Shown: positions 31,807 through 41,199, numbered from the stretch's first letter. The stretch is DNA of 64,000 nt from Pseudomonas sp. dw_358 (GCF_018449655.1 NZ_JAAVUX010000007.1:62001-126000); one strand, 5' to 3'. Notes: generated from the sequence alone by a model not told the origin. Numbers and translations are program-made.

Positions 31807-32718
31807 TCAAATGGTCTCGGTTTCAAACGACGTCGGCTCACCCTCCAACAGGAACGGTAAAGCCTGGGCCAACAGTTCTTCAGGCACCTCTTCGGCCAGA
31901 TAGTGGCCGGCGGGCAAGGCCTGCCCTGTGACATCAGTGGCGACCTTGCGCCATTCCTCCAGCGGATTGAACAGTTGCCCCACCGTGCCATGGCTGCCCC
32001 ACAGCACTTGCAGCGGCAGGCTCAAACGCCGTCCGGCCGCGAGGTCCTCGCGGTCGTGCGCCAGGTCGATGGAGGCACTGGCGCGGTAGTCCTCACAGAT
32101 GCCCCGCGCCGAGCAAGGGCGGCGCAGGCAGCGCAGGTATTCGGTGAAGGCGGCCTCGGTGAACGGCGCCATGCCGGCGTGACGCGAGCCCATGACGCTG
32201 CGCAGATAGCCTTCGGGGTCGGCGTCGATCAGGGTTTCCGGCAAGGGGGCCGGACGGATCAGGAAAAACCAGTGCCAATAGGCCCGGGCGAAGGCCTCGT
32301 TCGTCTGCTCGTACATGGCCACCGTCGGGGCAATGTCCAGCAGGGTCATGCGCTCCACCGCCTGGGGAAAATCCAGCGCCAGTCGATGGGCCACCCGCGC
32401 GCCGCGGTCGTGGGCCAGCACCCGAAAGCGCTCGAAGCCCAGGGACAGCATCAGTTCGAAGCCGTCCCGGGCCATCTGGCGCTTGGAGTAGTTGTGGTGC
32501 GCCTCGTCGGCCTCGGGGCGAAAGCTGTCGCCATAGCCGCGCAGGTCCGCCAGCACCACAGTGAAATGCTCGGCCAGCCGCCCGGCGACCTTGTGCCACA
32601 TGGCATGGGTCTGCGGATGCCCATGCCACAACAACAGGCCCGGCCCCTTGCCCCCGACTCGGTAGGCGATTTCGATGTCGTTGACGGGGCGCAGGTCGCG
32701 TTTGAATCCTGGGAACAT
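31807..32718 (-). CDS. Alpha/beta hydrolase, haloacetate dehalogenase-like
   Basis: 303 residues from ATG 32718 (MFPGFKRDL); the longer frame reaches into the divergent promoter region and is not used. Alpha/beta-hydrolase features: oxyanion loop WHGHPQTHAMWH (about 31-42), LADLRGYGDS, and nucleophile Asp104 in LAHDRGARVAHRLA. A nucleophilic Asp followed by Arg in HDRGxR is typical of fluoroacetate/haloacetate dehalogenases and epoxide-hydrolase relatives rather than esterases, which have Ser. The acid and His would be near LWGSHG and the C-terminal AGHYLAEE. Substrate is not predictable. Divergent from an MFS porter, with 156 bases between. Confidence 0.8.
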   Translation of the reverse strand: MFPGFKRDLRPVNDIEIAYRVGGKGPGLLLWHGHPQTHAMWHKVAGRLAEHFTVVLADLRGYGDSFRPEADEAHHNYSKRQMARDGFELMLSLGFERFRVLAHDRGARVAHRLALDFPQAVERMTLLDIAPTVAMYEQTNEAFARAYWHWFFLIRPAPLPETLIDADPEGYLRSVMGSRHAGMAPFTEAAFTEYLRCLRRPCSARGICEDYRASASIDLAHDREDLAAGRRLSLPLQVLWGSHGTVGQLFNPLEEWRKVATDVTGQALPAGHYLAEEVPEELLAQALPFLLEGEPTSFETETI

Positions 32719-32874
32719 GGTGGCGGGTCCTTGGCTACGGCAGGAGATGAGTAGCAGATGACTGTTTTGGCAGGGCTGGGGTTCAATGACGGCACGTGTG
32801 CCCCCACCGATCATTTCGACATTCCCCCCCGCCACCCATTAAACTCCCCCGCCCCCCTCTCCAGGCCCGTCAAA

Positions 32875-34260
32875 ATGCCTCACCTCGCCCGCGTCGCCCA
32901 GATCAGCGCCCGCATCGACCGACTGCCTCCGGTAGCGACGTTGTGGAAATTGGTGACCCTGCTCTCCATCGGTGGTTTTTTCGAGCTGTACGACCTGTTT
33001 CAGACCGCCTACATCAGCCCCGGCCTGATTCAGGCCGGAATCTTTGCCAACGGCAGCGCAGGCGCCTTTGGTGTTTCCGACCAGGCGGCATTTGCCTCGG
33101 CGACCTTTCTGGGTCTGTTCGCCGGGGCCAGCCTGCTCAGCCCGTTCGCCGACCGCTACGGGCGCCGCGCGGTATTCACCTTTGCGTTGCTCTGGTACAC
33201 CGTCGCCACCGTACTGATGGGGCTGCAGAGCAGCGCCACCGGCCTGATCCTGTGCCGCTTCGTGGTGGGCATCGGCCTGGGCATCGAGCTGGTGACCATC
33301 GACGCCTACCTCAGCGAACTAGTGCCCAAGGCCATGCGCAGCGCGGCGTTCGCCTTTGCTTTTTTTGTGCAGTTTCTTTCCGTGCCAGCGGTGGCATTGA
33401 TGTCCTGGTGGCTGGTGCCCCAGGCGCCTTGGGGCATGGCCGGCTGGCGATGGGTGGTGTTGGCCAGCGCGGTGTTTGCGCTGGTGATCTGGTGGTTGCG
33501 CCGCAGACTGCCGGAATCGCCGCGCTGGCTGGCGCAGCAGGGCCGCCTGGACGAGGCCGAGCAGGTGCTGGCAACGATCGAAGCACGCTGTCAGCACGAT
33601 CGCGGGAAGCCATTGGCCGCACCGGATCTGGAAGACGTCCCGGTGGCGATCGAAGGGCGCTTCGCCGACATCTGGCAGCCGCCCTACCGCAAGCGCGCCC
33701 TGATGCTGATTGCGTTCAACATTTTTCAGGCCATCGGCTTCTTCGGCTTCGGCAACTGGCTGCCGGCCCTGCTCAACGGTCAGGGCGTCGGCCTGACCCA
33801 CAGCCTGGCCTATGCCTTCGTCATTACCCTGGCCTACCCGCTCGGCCCCCTGCTCCTGTCGGGCGTGGCTCACCGCATGGAAAATAAATGGGGCATCGTC
33901 GGCTCGGCCCTGGGCACCGTGCTGTTCGGCACCCTGTTCGCTTTTCAGCGTTCGGCCCTCGGGCTGATCGCCTGCGGGGTCATGATCACGTTCTGTAACG
34001 CCTGGCTGACCTTCAGTTACCACGCCTACCAGAGCGAAATGTTCCCCACCCACATCCGTGCTCGGGCGGTGGGGTTCTGTTACTCGTTCAGCCGGCTGTC
34101 AACGGTGTTCAGCAGCCTGATGATCGGCTTCTTCCTCCAGCACTGGGGCACGCCGGGAGTGCTGGCCTTTATCGTGGCGAGCATGCTGGTGGTGATGGTG
34201 ACCATCGGTGTATTCGGCCCCAAGACCCGTAACCTGGCCCTGGAGCGCATTGCTCACTAG
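32875..34260 (+). CDS. MFS transporter (sugar/metabolite porter type)
   Basis: 461 residues from ATG 32875 (MPHLARVAQISARI); codons upstream of this are proline-rich and not family-like. Twelve predicted spans. Signatures: FELYDLFQTAYISPGLI in span 1, ADRYGRRAVFT (loop 2-3 MFS motif), a sugar-porter PESPRWLAQQGRLDEA after span 6, and a second motif in the C-terminal half. Substrate is unknown. Its stop shares the four-base CTAG with the stop of the convergent EAL gene, so the two genes overlap at their ends. Confidence 0.85.
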   Translation: MPHLARVAQISARIDRLPPVATLWKLVTLLSIGGFFELYDLFQTAYISPGLIQAGIFANGSAGAFGVSDQAAFASATFLGLFAGASLLSPFADRYGRRAVFTFALLWYTVATVLMGLQSSATGLILCRFVVGIGLGIELVTIDAYLSELVPKAMRSAAFAFAFFVQFLSVPAVALMSWWLVPQAPWGMAGWRWVVLASAVFALVIWWLRRRLPESPRWLAQQGRLDEAEQVLATIEARCQHDRGKPLAAPDLEDVPVAIEGRFADIWQPPYRKRALMLIAFNIFQAIGFFGFGNWLPALLNGQGVGLTHSLAYAFVITLAYPLGPLLLSGVAHRMENKWGIVGSALGTVLFGTLFAFQRSALGLIACGVMITFCNAWLTFSYHAYQSEMFPTHIRARAVGFCYSFSRLSTVFSSLMIGFFLQHWGTPGVLAFIVASMLVVMVTIGVFGPKTRNLALERIAH

Positions 34261-36032
34261 ACGCGCCGCAACGGAAACTGCGAGGCACAGCTCCAGGCGA
34301 CGAAGTCGTATTCGACCATGGGCCGGGAAAAGAAGTAGCCCTGGGCTTCGTCGCAGCCGAACGACTTGAGCAGTTGCAGGCATTTGAAGGTCTCCATGCC
34401 CTCGGCCACGGTGCGATAACCCAGCTTGGCGGACAGGTCGATGATGGAACTGACGATCAACTGGCAGCGGGTGTCGTTTTCCAGCTCCGTGACCAGCGAC
34501 TTGTCCAGCTTGAGCACATTGGCCGGGATCTCGTGCAAGTACGAGAAGTTACTGTAGCCGGTACCGAAATCGTCGATGGCTACGTCGATGCCCAGCCCGC
34601 GGATCTCCGCCAGTTCCTTGAGCACCTGGGGGTTGGAGCGCAACCATTCGCCCTCGGTGATTTCCACTTCCAGGCGTTCCGGGCCGACGTCATAACGGCT
34701 GCAGGCGCGCTTGAGCACCCCGGTGATGTCGTGGCCTTCGAAATCCTGCGGCGAAAGGTTCAGCGACAACTTGGTCGAGCAGGCCGCCGGCCAGCCCGCC
34801 AGCTTGCCTACGGCGGTGTCGATGACCCAGCGGGTGACTTCATGGACCAGCGAGTTTTTCTCCAGCACCGGAATGAACTCGGCCGGCGAAATCGGCCCCA
34901 GCCTGGGGTGTTCCCAGCGCAGCAAGGCCTCGGCGCTGACCTGGCTGCCGTCGGGGATGGCAAAGCGTGGCTGGAACATCAGATACAGCTGCTCGGTGAC
35001 CATGGCTTCGCCAATGTCCGATGCCAGGCTGAAGGCCCGCCGATGCACGGCATCCTGCACCGCGTCATAGGCCGACCACGACTGGCGCGCCGCCAGCGAC
35101 AACTCGGCGGCGTACATGGCCTTGCGTACAACATCCTTGAGCACCTGCGGGTTGACCATGAAGTCAACACTGCCGGCCCGTACCATGGGCCGGATCGGCA
35201 AGCCATCAATGATAGTCGGTGCCCGCAGGCTGCCGATCAGGGTGTCGATGAAGAGGCCAAAGTCCTGTACCTGGTCGGGGGTCAGGAAGGCGAAGCGCTT
35301 GACCCCGATGTGATAGACCCGCGTCACCTCGCCCAGCTGCGCCTTGAGGCGCGTGGCGATGCAACGGATGATTTCCTCGAACGGGCGAATACCCATGGCA
35401 AGAGTCAACTCATGGGCCCAGGTCATGTCCAGGGCGTCGATGACCACCAGCGAGCGCCGCTCACCCAGCGCATCCTCGGCCAGCTCTTGCAAGTCGCTGG
35501 CAAACTGTTCGCGGTTGGGCAGGCCGCTGACGTGATCATGACGCAAGGCAGCATGGCGCTGCTCGATCTGCTGCATGACCATCGCCCCCAGGTCTGCCAG
35601 CAGCGAGCGCTCGGAGGCACTGAGCTGATGGGGCAACACGTCGATCAGGCACAGTGAGCCGATGGCGTGGCCACTGCCGGTCACCAGCGGGGTCCCGGCG
35701 TAGAAGCGCACACCGTCGCGCGCCGTCACCGAGGGCAGGTCACGGAAGCGCGGGTCTCTGCGCGCGTCCGCCACCTCCAGCACGCCGCTGCCCTTGATGG
35801 TGGTGGCGCACATGGACTCTTCCACCGGGGTCTCGCTGGCCTCGAACCCGACCCGCGCAAGAAACCACTGGCGGTCACGATCCACCAGGGAAATCAGCAC
35901 TGTCGGCACCTTGAAATAGGCAGCCGCAAGGCGGCAGATGCGGTCGAAGCATTCGTTGCTTGCCGTATCCAGCAATTGGAGCGCATAGAGCGCGGCGAGC
36001 CTTTGTTCCTGAGCTCGCGTCGCTGGGGTCAT
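34257..36032 (-). CDS. GAF / degenerate GGDEF / EAL cyclic-di-GMP signalling protein
   Basis: 591 residues from ATG 36032 (MTPATRAQEQRL); a start nine codons earlier lacks a ribosome site. The N-terminal GAF domain (about 15-165) is the sensory part. A GGDEF-like domain (about 170-325) lacks the signature: VKRFAFL stands where GGDEF should be, so no cyclase activity is expected. The EAL domain (about 330-580) keeps catalytic features: EALLRWEHP, LNLSP, EVEITEG, DDFGTGYSN, LKLDKSLV and EGMET. It is therefore probably an active c-di-GMP phosphodiesterase. Soluble; no membrane spans. Convergent with the MFS gene and divergent from the following two-component operon. Confidence 0.9.
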   Translation of the reverse strand: MTPATRAQEQRLAALYALQLLDTASNECFDRICRLAAAYFKVPTVLISLVDRDRQWFLARVGFEASETPVEESMCATTIKGSGVLEVADARRDPRFRDLPSVTARDGVRFYAGTPLVTGSGHAIGSLCLIDVLPHQLSASERSLLADLGAMVMQQIEQRHAALRHDHVSGLPNREQFASDLQELAEDALGERRSLVVIDALDMTWAHELTLAMGIRPFEEIIRCIATRLKAQLGEVTRVYHIGVKRFAFLTPDQVQDFGLFIDTLIGSLRAPTIIDGLPIRPMVRAGSVDFMVNPQVLKDVVRKAMYAAELSLAARQSWSAYDAVQDAVHRRAFSLASDIGEAMVTEQLYLMFQPRFAIPDGSQVSAEALLRWEHPRLGPISPAEFIPVLEKNSLVHEVTRWVIDTAVGKLAGWPAACSTKLSLNLSPQDFEGHDITGVLKRACSRYDVGPERLEVEITEGEWLRSNPQVLKELAEIRGLGIDVAIDDFGTGYSNFSYLHEIPANVLKLDKSLVTELENDTRCQLIVSSIIDLSAKLGYRTVAEGMETFKCLQLLKSFGCDEAQGYFFSRPMVEYDFVAWSCASQFPLRRV

Positions 36033-36261
36033 GAACACTCTCGGGTCTCCAACTACCATAATGCCAGAATGATATCAAAATAGAGGCGCAGGCCGTTTAA
36101 AGCTAGCCCTCCGTCGCCTTTGGACGGGCGTCAACTTGCACACCCGACGGATGGCACATAGGCTCCCCCGGACGCCAACCTAAATTAATCTTCAGAAAGT
36201 CATGTGCGTTTACTTGGCACAATGGAGGCCTCTACTGGACAAATCCCCGGGTAAAACGAAC

Positions 36262-36945
36262 ATGACTCGCGTATTAACCATCGAAGACGATGCTGTTACT
36301 GCCAAGGAAATCGTCGCCGAACTGAGCAGCCACGGGCTGCAAGTTGACTGGGTTGACAATGGTCGTGAAGGCCTGGTCAAGGCCGTCAGCGGCGCTTACG
36401 ATGTCATCACACTGGACCGCATGCTGCCTGAGCTTGATGGCCTGGCCATCGTCACCACCCTGCGTACTATCGGCGTGTCCACGCCAATCTTGATGATCAG
36501 CGCGCTTTCCGACGTCGACGAACGTGTGCGCGGCCTGCGTGCCGGTGGCGACGACTACCTGACCAAGCCTTTCGCCTCCGACGAGATGGCTGCGCGGGTC
36601 GAAGTGCTGCTGCGCCGCAAAAGCACCGTCGCTGCTGCCGACACGTCGCTGAAGGTCGCCGACCTTGAGCTGGACTTGATCAGCCGCGAAGCCAAGCGTG
36701 CCGACCAGTCGCTCAACCTGCTGCCGACTGAATACAAACTGCTGGAATTCTTGATGCGCAATGCCGGGCAGATCCTCACCCGGATGATGATTTTCGAAGA
36801 AGTCTGGGGCTACCACTTCGACCCGGGCACCAACCTGATCGACGTTCACATCGGTCGTCTGCGCAAGAAGATCGATCCACCTGGCGTGGCCCCGCTGATC
36901 AAGACTGTACGAGGCTCGGGTTATGTCATCGCCGAACCCCTCTAA
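36262..36945 (+). CDS. OmpR-family response regulator
   Basis: 227 residues from ATG 36262 (MTRVLTIEDDA). Complete receiver: acidic pair Glu8/Asp9-Asp10, phospho-acceptor Asp52 in TLDRMLPELDG, and Lys102 in DYLTKPF. The C-terminal winged helix (about 130-225) ends with LIKTVRGSGYVIAEPL. The following histidine kinase overlaps it by 23 bases, so they are co-translated partners. The signal sensed is not evident from sequence. Confidence 0.92.
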   Translation: MTRVLTIEDDAVTAKEIVAELSSHGLQVDWVDNGREGLVKAVSGAYDVITLDRMLPELDGLAIVTTLRTIGVSTPILMISALSDVDERVRGLRAGGDDYLTKPFASDEMAARVEVLLRRKSTVAAADTSLKVADLELDLISREAKRADQSLNLLPTEYKLLEFLMRNAGQILTRMMIFEEVWGYHFDPGTNLIDVHIGRLRKKIDPPGVAPLIKTVRGSGYVIAEPL

Positions 36946-38314
36946 GGGCTGGCGCTCCTCCAGCAGTCGATTGCTGGCGCTTTACAGTTTCCTGTTTGTG
37001 GCCTGGAGCAGCATTCTCATGGGAGTGCTGTACTACGAAGTTTCTGATTACCTGGGCAGCCTTGCCCGGCACTCGTTGATGCAGCGCCAACACCTGTTCA
37101 TGCGCTTCACCGGCGTGGCCCTGGACGAAGCCCTGGCCGCGAGCGAGACCTTCGACGAGCGTGCCTTTGATGCGTATGGCCTGTTCGACAACGAGCTGCA
37201 GCCGCTGGTTGGCCAATTGCGCTCGGTGCCCAAGGGCCTGCCGCTGGACAACCGCATCCACGAACTTGACGACTGCGTCGACTCCGACAACCCGAAAGTC
37301 CCGCAGAGCAGCTGCGACGCCACTGCCATGCGCACCCACGATGGCCGCTGGCTGGTGCTGGTGCGTGACAACGGTTCGCTGTTTGCGGTGACGCGGATCA
37401 TCCTGCACGCGTTGCTGTGGGGTGTGTCGCTGACCATTATTCCGGGGGCGGCGGGCTGGCACCTGTTGCGCAGGCGGCCAATACGCCGTATCCGGGCGAT
37501 CCAGGCCAGTGCCGATGCCATCGTCGCCGGCGATCTGCAAAGGCGCCTGCCGCTGTCCGATCGCCGTGACGAGCTGGACATGCTCGCGGCCATCGTCAAC
37601 GCCATGCTTGAACGTATCGAGCGGCTGATGATGGAGGTCAAGAGCGTCAGCGACAACATCGCCCATGACTTGCGCACGCCGTTGACGCGCTTGCGCGCCC
37701 AGCTGTACCGCATTCAGCAGCAGGCGCCGGAGGATTCCGAGCATGCCCTGCAGCTGGATGAGGTGATCGCCGAAACCGATACACTGATGGCGCGCTTCCG
37801 CGGCCTCTTGCGGATTTCCGAGCTGGAGGATCACCAGCGCCGTTCGGGCTTCGTCAAACTGGAGCCGCGGCCACTGGTGCACGAACTGCACGATTTCTAT
37901 CTGCCGCTGGCCGAAGAAACCGAGGTGCATCTGCACCTGCATGTTCAGGACGATCTGCCGACCTTCAATGGCGATCATGCCCTGCTGTTCGAGGCCATCG
38001 GCAACTTGCTGAGCAACTCGATCAAGTTCACTCCGCCCGGCGGAATCGTGGTCTTGCGCGCCACCCGGGTCGGCGACAGCACCGTGATCGAAGTGACAGA
38101 CAGTGGCCCGGGAATTCCGGCCCACGAGCGTGAAGCAATCTTTCAGCGCTTCTACCGGACCGATGATGGCAGCAAGTACGCCGGCTTTGGCCTGGGCTTG
38201 TCCATCGTGGCGGCCATCGTGGCGTTGCACGGTTTTACTCTGGAAGTGGGGGGCAGTGAACAGGGCGGTGCCCGTTTGACTCTCTACTGCCGTCAAAGCA
38301 AGGCGTTGGTATAA
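36923..38314 (+). CDS. Sensor histidine kinase
   Basis: 463 residues. Membrane spans at about 16-38 and 157-177 enclose a ~120-residue periplasmic sensor containing two cysteines (CVDSDNPKVPQSSC) that could form a disulfide. HAMP about 178-230, then phospho-acceptor His248 in NIAHDLRTPLTRL. The ATPase carries an N box NLLSNSIKFT, and G boxes DSGPGIP and GFGLGLSIV. GAGG precedes the ATG by eight bases within the regulator gene. Followed by the atypical regulator after only two bases, giving the arrangement regulator-kinase-regulator-like protein. Confidence 0.92.
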   Translation: MSSPNPSKGWRSSSSRLLALYSFLFVAWSSILMGVLYYEVSDYLGSLARHSLMQRQHLFMRFTGVALDEALAASETFDERAFDAYGLFDNELQPLVGQLRSVPKGLPLDNRIHELDDCVDSDNPKVPQSSCDATAMRTHDGRWLVLVRDNGSLFAVTRIILHALLWGVSLTIIPGAAGWHLLRRRPIRRIRAIQASADAIVAGDLQRRLPLSDRRDELDMLAAIVNAMLERIERLMMEVKSVSDNIAHDLRTPLTRLRAQLYRIQQQAPEDSEHALQLDEVIAETDTLMARFRGLLRISELEDHQRRSGFVKLEPRPLVHELHDFYLPLAEETEVHLHLHVQDDLPTFNGDHALLFEAIGNLLSNSIKFTPPGGIVVLRATRVGDSTVIEVTDSGPGIPAHEREAIFQRFYRTDDGSKYAGFGLGLSIVAAIVALHGFTLEVGGSEQGGARLTLYCRQSKALV

Positions 38315-38316
38315 CC

Positions 38317-38979
38317 ATGAGTTTGCTCTATCTCGCTGATGTGGCTGACCCTACCCTGCTGCGCGCGTTCGCCGACAGCGGCTGGGTGGTGCACGCCGCC
38401 ACCACCGACGAAGCCGACTGGGCCCTTGAAGGCAGCGACTTTCGCTTTGTGCTGTTGGACCTCAAGGCACTGCGCCCGGACTTGCTCAAGCGTTGCCTGG
38501 ACGCCAGCGGTTCGGCCGTGGTCCTGGTGCTGCTGGGCGATCCCGATCGCCAGGCGCGCATCGAGGCGTTGCGCGCCGGTGCAGAGCTGTGCCTGTCGCG
38601 ACCCCTCGCGTTCGTCGAGCTGCAAGCGCGGCTCAATGCCCTGTCCCGGGAGTTCAGCCCGGCGGTGAACATGGGTGAGAGCCTGCTGTGGCTGTCACCC
38701 ACCCGCCTGTTGCTGGGCCGCGGCACGCGCCATCAGGCGGTGACTGTGAGCGAGCAGCGGCTGCTGGCGATCCTGGCGCGCAACCCGGGCGCAGTCAGCC
38801 GTGACCTGATCGAGCAGCACCTGTGGGGCAGCGCCCAGGAATCGCGCAGCGCGCTGATCGAACGGCATGTGTGCAACCTGCGCCGCAAGCTCGCCGTGCT
38901 GGATGCCCCCAATGCGTTGCAGACGTTGCGCGGGTTCGGGTACAGCTTGCGCGAGACGGTGCATTTGCGCATGGATTGA
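38317..38979 (+). CDS. Response-regulator-like protein with atypical receiver and winged-helix domain
   Basis: 220 residues. The C-terminal half (about 120-215) is an OmpR-type winged helix (SALIERHVCNLRRKLAVLDAPNALQTLRGFGYSLRE). The N-terminal half has receiver topology with a candidate Asp48 in LLDLKALRPD. It lacks the usual pair of N-terminal acids (only one Asp in LADVAD), and the conserved Lys is Arg95 in CLSRPLAF. Normal phosphorylation is therefore doubtful. Two bases downstream of the kinase, so certainly in the same operon. It may act as a phosphorylation-independent partner or antagonist of the first regulator; this is inference. Confidence 0.85.
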   Translation: MSLLYLADVADPTLLRAFADSGWVVHAATTDEADWALEGSDFRFVLLDLKALRPDLLKRCLDASGSAVVLVLLGDPDRQARIEALRAGAELCLSRPLAFVELQARLNALSREFSPAVNMGESLLWLSPTRLLLGRGTRHQAVTVSEQRLLAILARNPGAVSRDLIEQHLWGSAQESRSALIERHVCNLRRKLAVLDAPNALQTLRGFGYSLRETVHLRMD

Positions 38980-39044
38980 GGGGGGCCTTGGGGGCGTGTG
39001 ATGGCACATGGCGGCCCTCACCCACCCCCTCAGGCCCTTGTCAC

Positions 39045-39458
39045 TCAGACCTTGTAATGGGCCTGCAACGCCGCCAACCCCCCCTCGTACACCCCCTGAA
39101 AAATCCCCTCGACCTCGGCAGCGCTCACTCCCACCGGCTGGAATGTCCCACCCCAGGTGACGCGGCAACTGCTCTCCCCCGTCGACTCGACCCTGAGGGT
39201 GGCAAGGTAATCGCTGACCGGAAACGGCCCTTCGACAATCGAATAACTGTAGGTATGCGCCTCGGCGTCGTAGCTCTGCAGGCGCTCGATCACCACTGCG
39301 CCGTCTTCGGTGCGCAGGTGGCGTACATGGCCACCGTCCTCCGAAATGGATGAGGCAATGAACGGCAGCCAGTCCGGCAGAGCGTGGAAGCCACCGATCA
39401 ACTTCCACACGTCGTTGATGGCGACCGGCAGGTCCAGGGTAGCGCTTGCTTGCGGCAT
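39045..39458 (-). CDS. SRPBCC (START-like) family protein
   Basis: 137 residues. Start MPQASATLDLPVAINDVWKLIGGFHALPDWLP, ending YEGGLAALQAHYKV: the pattern of the polyketide-cyclase/SRPBCC superfamily of ligand-binding helix-grip proteins. Conserved features are the amphipathic helix after strand 1 (VWKLIGGF), the central VIERLQSYDAEAHTYSYSIVEGPFPVSDY region and the long C-terminal helix. Cytosolic; ligand unknown. Starts 22 bases downstream of the hybrid-kinase stop on the same strand, so likely co-transcribed. Confidence 0.82.
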   Translation of the reverse strand: MPQASATLDLPVAINDVWKLIGGFHALPDWLPFIASSISEDGGHVRHLRTEDGAVVIERLQSYDAEAHTYSYSIVEGPFPVSDYLATLRVESTGESSCRVTWGGTFQPVGVSAAEVEGIFQGVYEGGLAALQAHYKV

Positions 39459-39480
39459 GGGATTCTCCAGGGGGAAAGGT

Positions 39481-41199
39481 TCAGTGCCCCAGCACTTTTC
39501 TGACCATCGCCGACAAGGCCTGCGGGGCGTACGGCTTGCTCAGCAGATGGGTGTCAGAAGCGAGCTGGTGGTTATGGGAAATGATGTCGCGAGTGTGCCC
39601 CGAGGTGAACAGCACTGCAACCGGCGGCGTCTGGCGTCTGGCCCAAAGGGCCAGGTCGGCGCTCTTGACCTGACCGGGCATCACCACGTCGGTGAAGATC
39701 AGATCGACCCGCGGCTCACGCTCCAGCAACGCCAGCGCCTCGTCACCGTTGGCGGCCACCAGCACGTTGTAGCCGGCCTGTTGCAGCAATTCCACGGCGG
39801 TCAGGCGCACCCCGCTGTCATCCTCCACCACCAGCACCCGCTCGTTGGCACCGCTGGCGGCCTGTGGCAGCGCCTGCTGTTCCTGGGTTTCCGGTAATTC
39901 GCTGCGCGGGAAATACAGGTGCACGGTGGTGCCTGCATCGACTTCGCTGACCACCTCGATGTGCCCACCGCTCTGTTTCACGAAACCAAATACCATGCTC
40001 AGGCCCAGCCCGGTGCCGTGGCCATCGGGCTTGGTGGTGAAGAATGGCTCGAAGGCGTGCTCGAGCACCTCGGGGCTCATGCCACTGCCGTTGTCGCTGA
40101 CCGACAGGCGCACGTAGGACCCCGCCGCCAGCTCCTTGCCTCGGCAGAAGGCTTCGTCCAACTGCACGTTGTGCCCGCTCAAACGCAGTATGCCCTCCCC
40201 CTGCATGGCATCGCGGGCATTCAAGGCCAGGTTCAGCACGGCGTTTTCCAGCTGGTTGCGGTCGACATGGATCGACCAGGACGGCTCCGGCAAGCTGACG
40301 TTCAACTGGATGGTTTCGCCCAGCGCGCGGGGCAGCAACTCGCCCAGACTGTCCTGCAGCCGGCGTACACTGTAGACCGCCGGCGACAGCGGCTGGCGCC
40401 GGGCAAACGCCAGCAGTTGCGCCGACAGCTTGGCGCCGCGGTCGACGGCGGCCATGGCCGAGTTGACCCGACGTTGCAACGCCTGATTATCGGGGTCCTG
40501 ACGCGCCAACAGGTGCAGGTTGCCGGTGATCACTTGCAGCACATTGTTGAAGTCATGGGCCACGCCCCCGGTAAGGCCACCAATCGCCTCCAGCTTCTGC
40601 GACTGGCGCAGTTGCTCCTCGGCCATGGAGCGCGCCTGCACTTCGGCGCTGACGCGTTGTTCAAGGTGATGGGTCAACTCGCGAAGTGACCGCTCGGCCA
40701 GATCGCGCGACTGCTCGGCCCGTTCCCGGTCGGTGGTCTCGACCACGATGGACATGACCCCGGCAGGCCGGCCGTCTTCACCGGGCACGGGGCTGTAGTA
40801 CAAATCCATCCAGACGTCTTCGGGATGGCCGCTGCGAAACAGCTCCAACTGCAGGCTGCGGTACGACAGCGTGCCGCCGGCCAGGCAGGTATCGACGACA
40901 TTGCGATTGAAGGCTGCGACCTCGGGCCAGCCCAGTTCGACGGGTTGGCCCAGCAGGTAGGGATGACGGCCACCGGCGAAGCCCGAGTAGGCATCGTTGT
41001 AGAGCATGTAGCCTGGACGTCCCCAGAGCATCACCAGAGGCACCGGCGAGCCCAGCAGAAACTGCACCGACTGGCGCAACGCCGAGCTCCAGCTCGCCAC
41101 TGGCCCCAACTCCGTGGCCGACCAGTCGAAGGCCAGGATGCGTGCGGCCATGTCGCCGCGCCAACCTTCGCAGTCGTGGCTATCGGATAGAAAATGCAT
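39481..41199 (-). CDS. PAS hybrid sensor kinase with C-terminal receiver
   Basis: 572 residues, no membrane spans. A PAS domain (about 20-160, with FDWSATELGPVASWSSALR at its start) is followed by a coiled coil and a kinase core with His215 in GGVAHDFNN, N-box NLALNARDAM and G boxes DNGSGMS and GTGLGLSMV. The C-terminal receiver has Glu459/Asp460-Asp461 and phospho-acceptor Asp504 in FTDVVMPG. HDFNN-type kinases of this kind usually phosphorylate their own receiver and then signal onward. No obvious partner regulator adjoins; the SRPBCC gene lies just downstream. The PAS similarity begins near residue 10, which supports this start. Confidence 0.88.
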   Translation of the reverse strand: MHFLSDSHDCEGWRGDMAARILAFDWSATELGPVASWSSALRQSVQFLLGSPVPLVMLWGRPGYMLYNDAYSGFAGGRHPYLLGQPVELGWPEVAAFNRNVVDTCLAGGTLSYRSLQLELFRSGHPEDVWMDLYYSPVPGEDGRPAGVMSIVVETTDRERAEQSRDLAERSLRELTHHLEQRVSAEVQARSMAEEQLRQSQKLEAIGGLTGGVAHDFNNVLQVITGNLHLLARQDPDNQALQRRVNSAMAAVDRGAKLSAQLLAFARRQPLSPAVYSVRRLQDSLGELLPRALGETIQLNVSLPEPSWSIHVDRNQLENAVLNLALNARDAMQGEGILRLSGHNVQLDEAFCRGKELAAGSYVRLSVSDNGSGMSPEVLEHAFEPFFTTKPDGHGTGLGLSMVFGFVKQSGGHIEVVSEVDAGTTVHLYFPRSELPETQEQQALPQAASGANERVLVVEDDSGVRLTAVELLQQAGYNVLVAANGDEALALLEREPRVDLIFTDVVMPGQVKSADLALWARRQTPPVAVLFTSGHTRDIISHNHQLASDTHLLSKPYAPQALSAMVRKVLGH

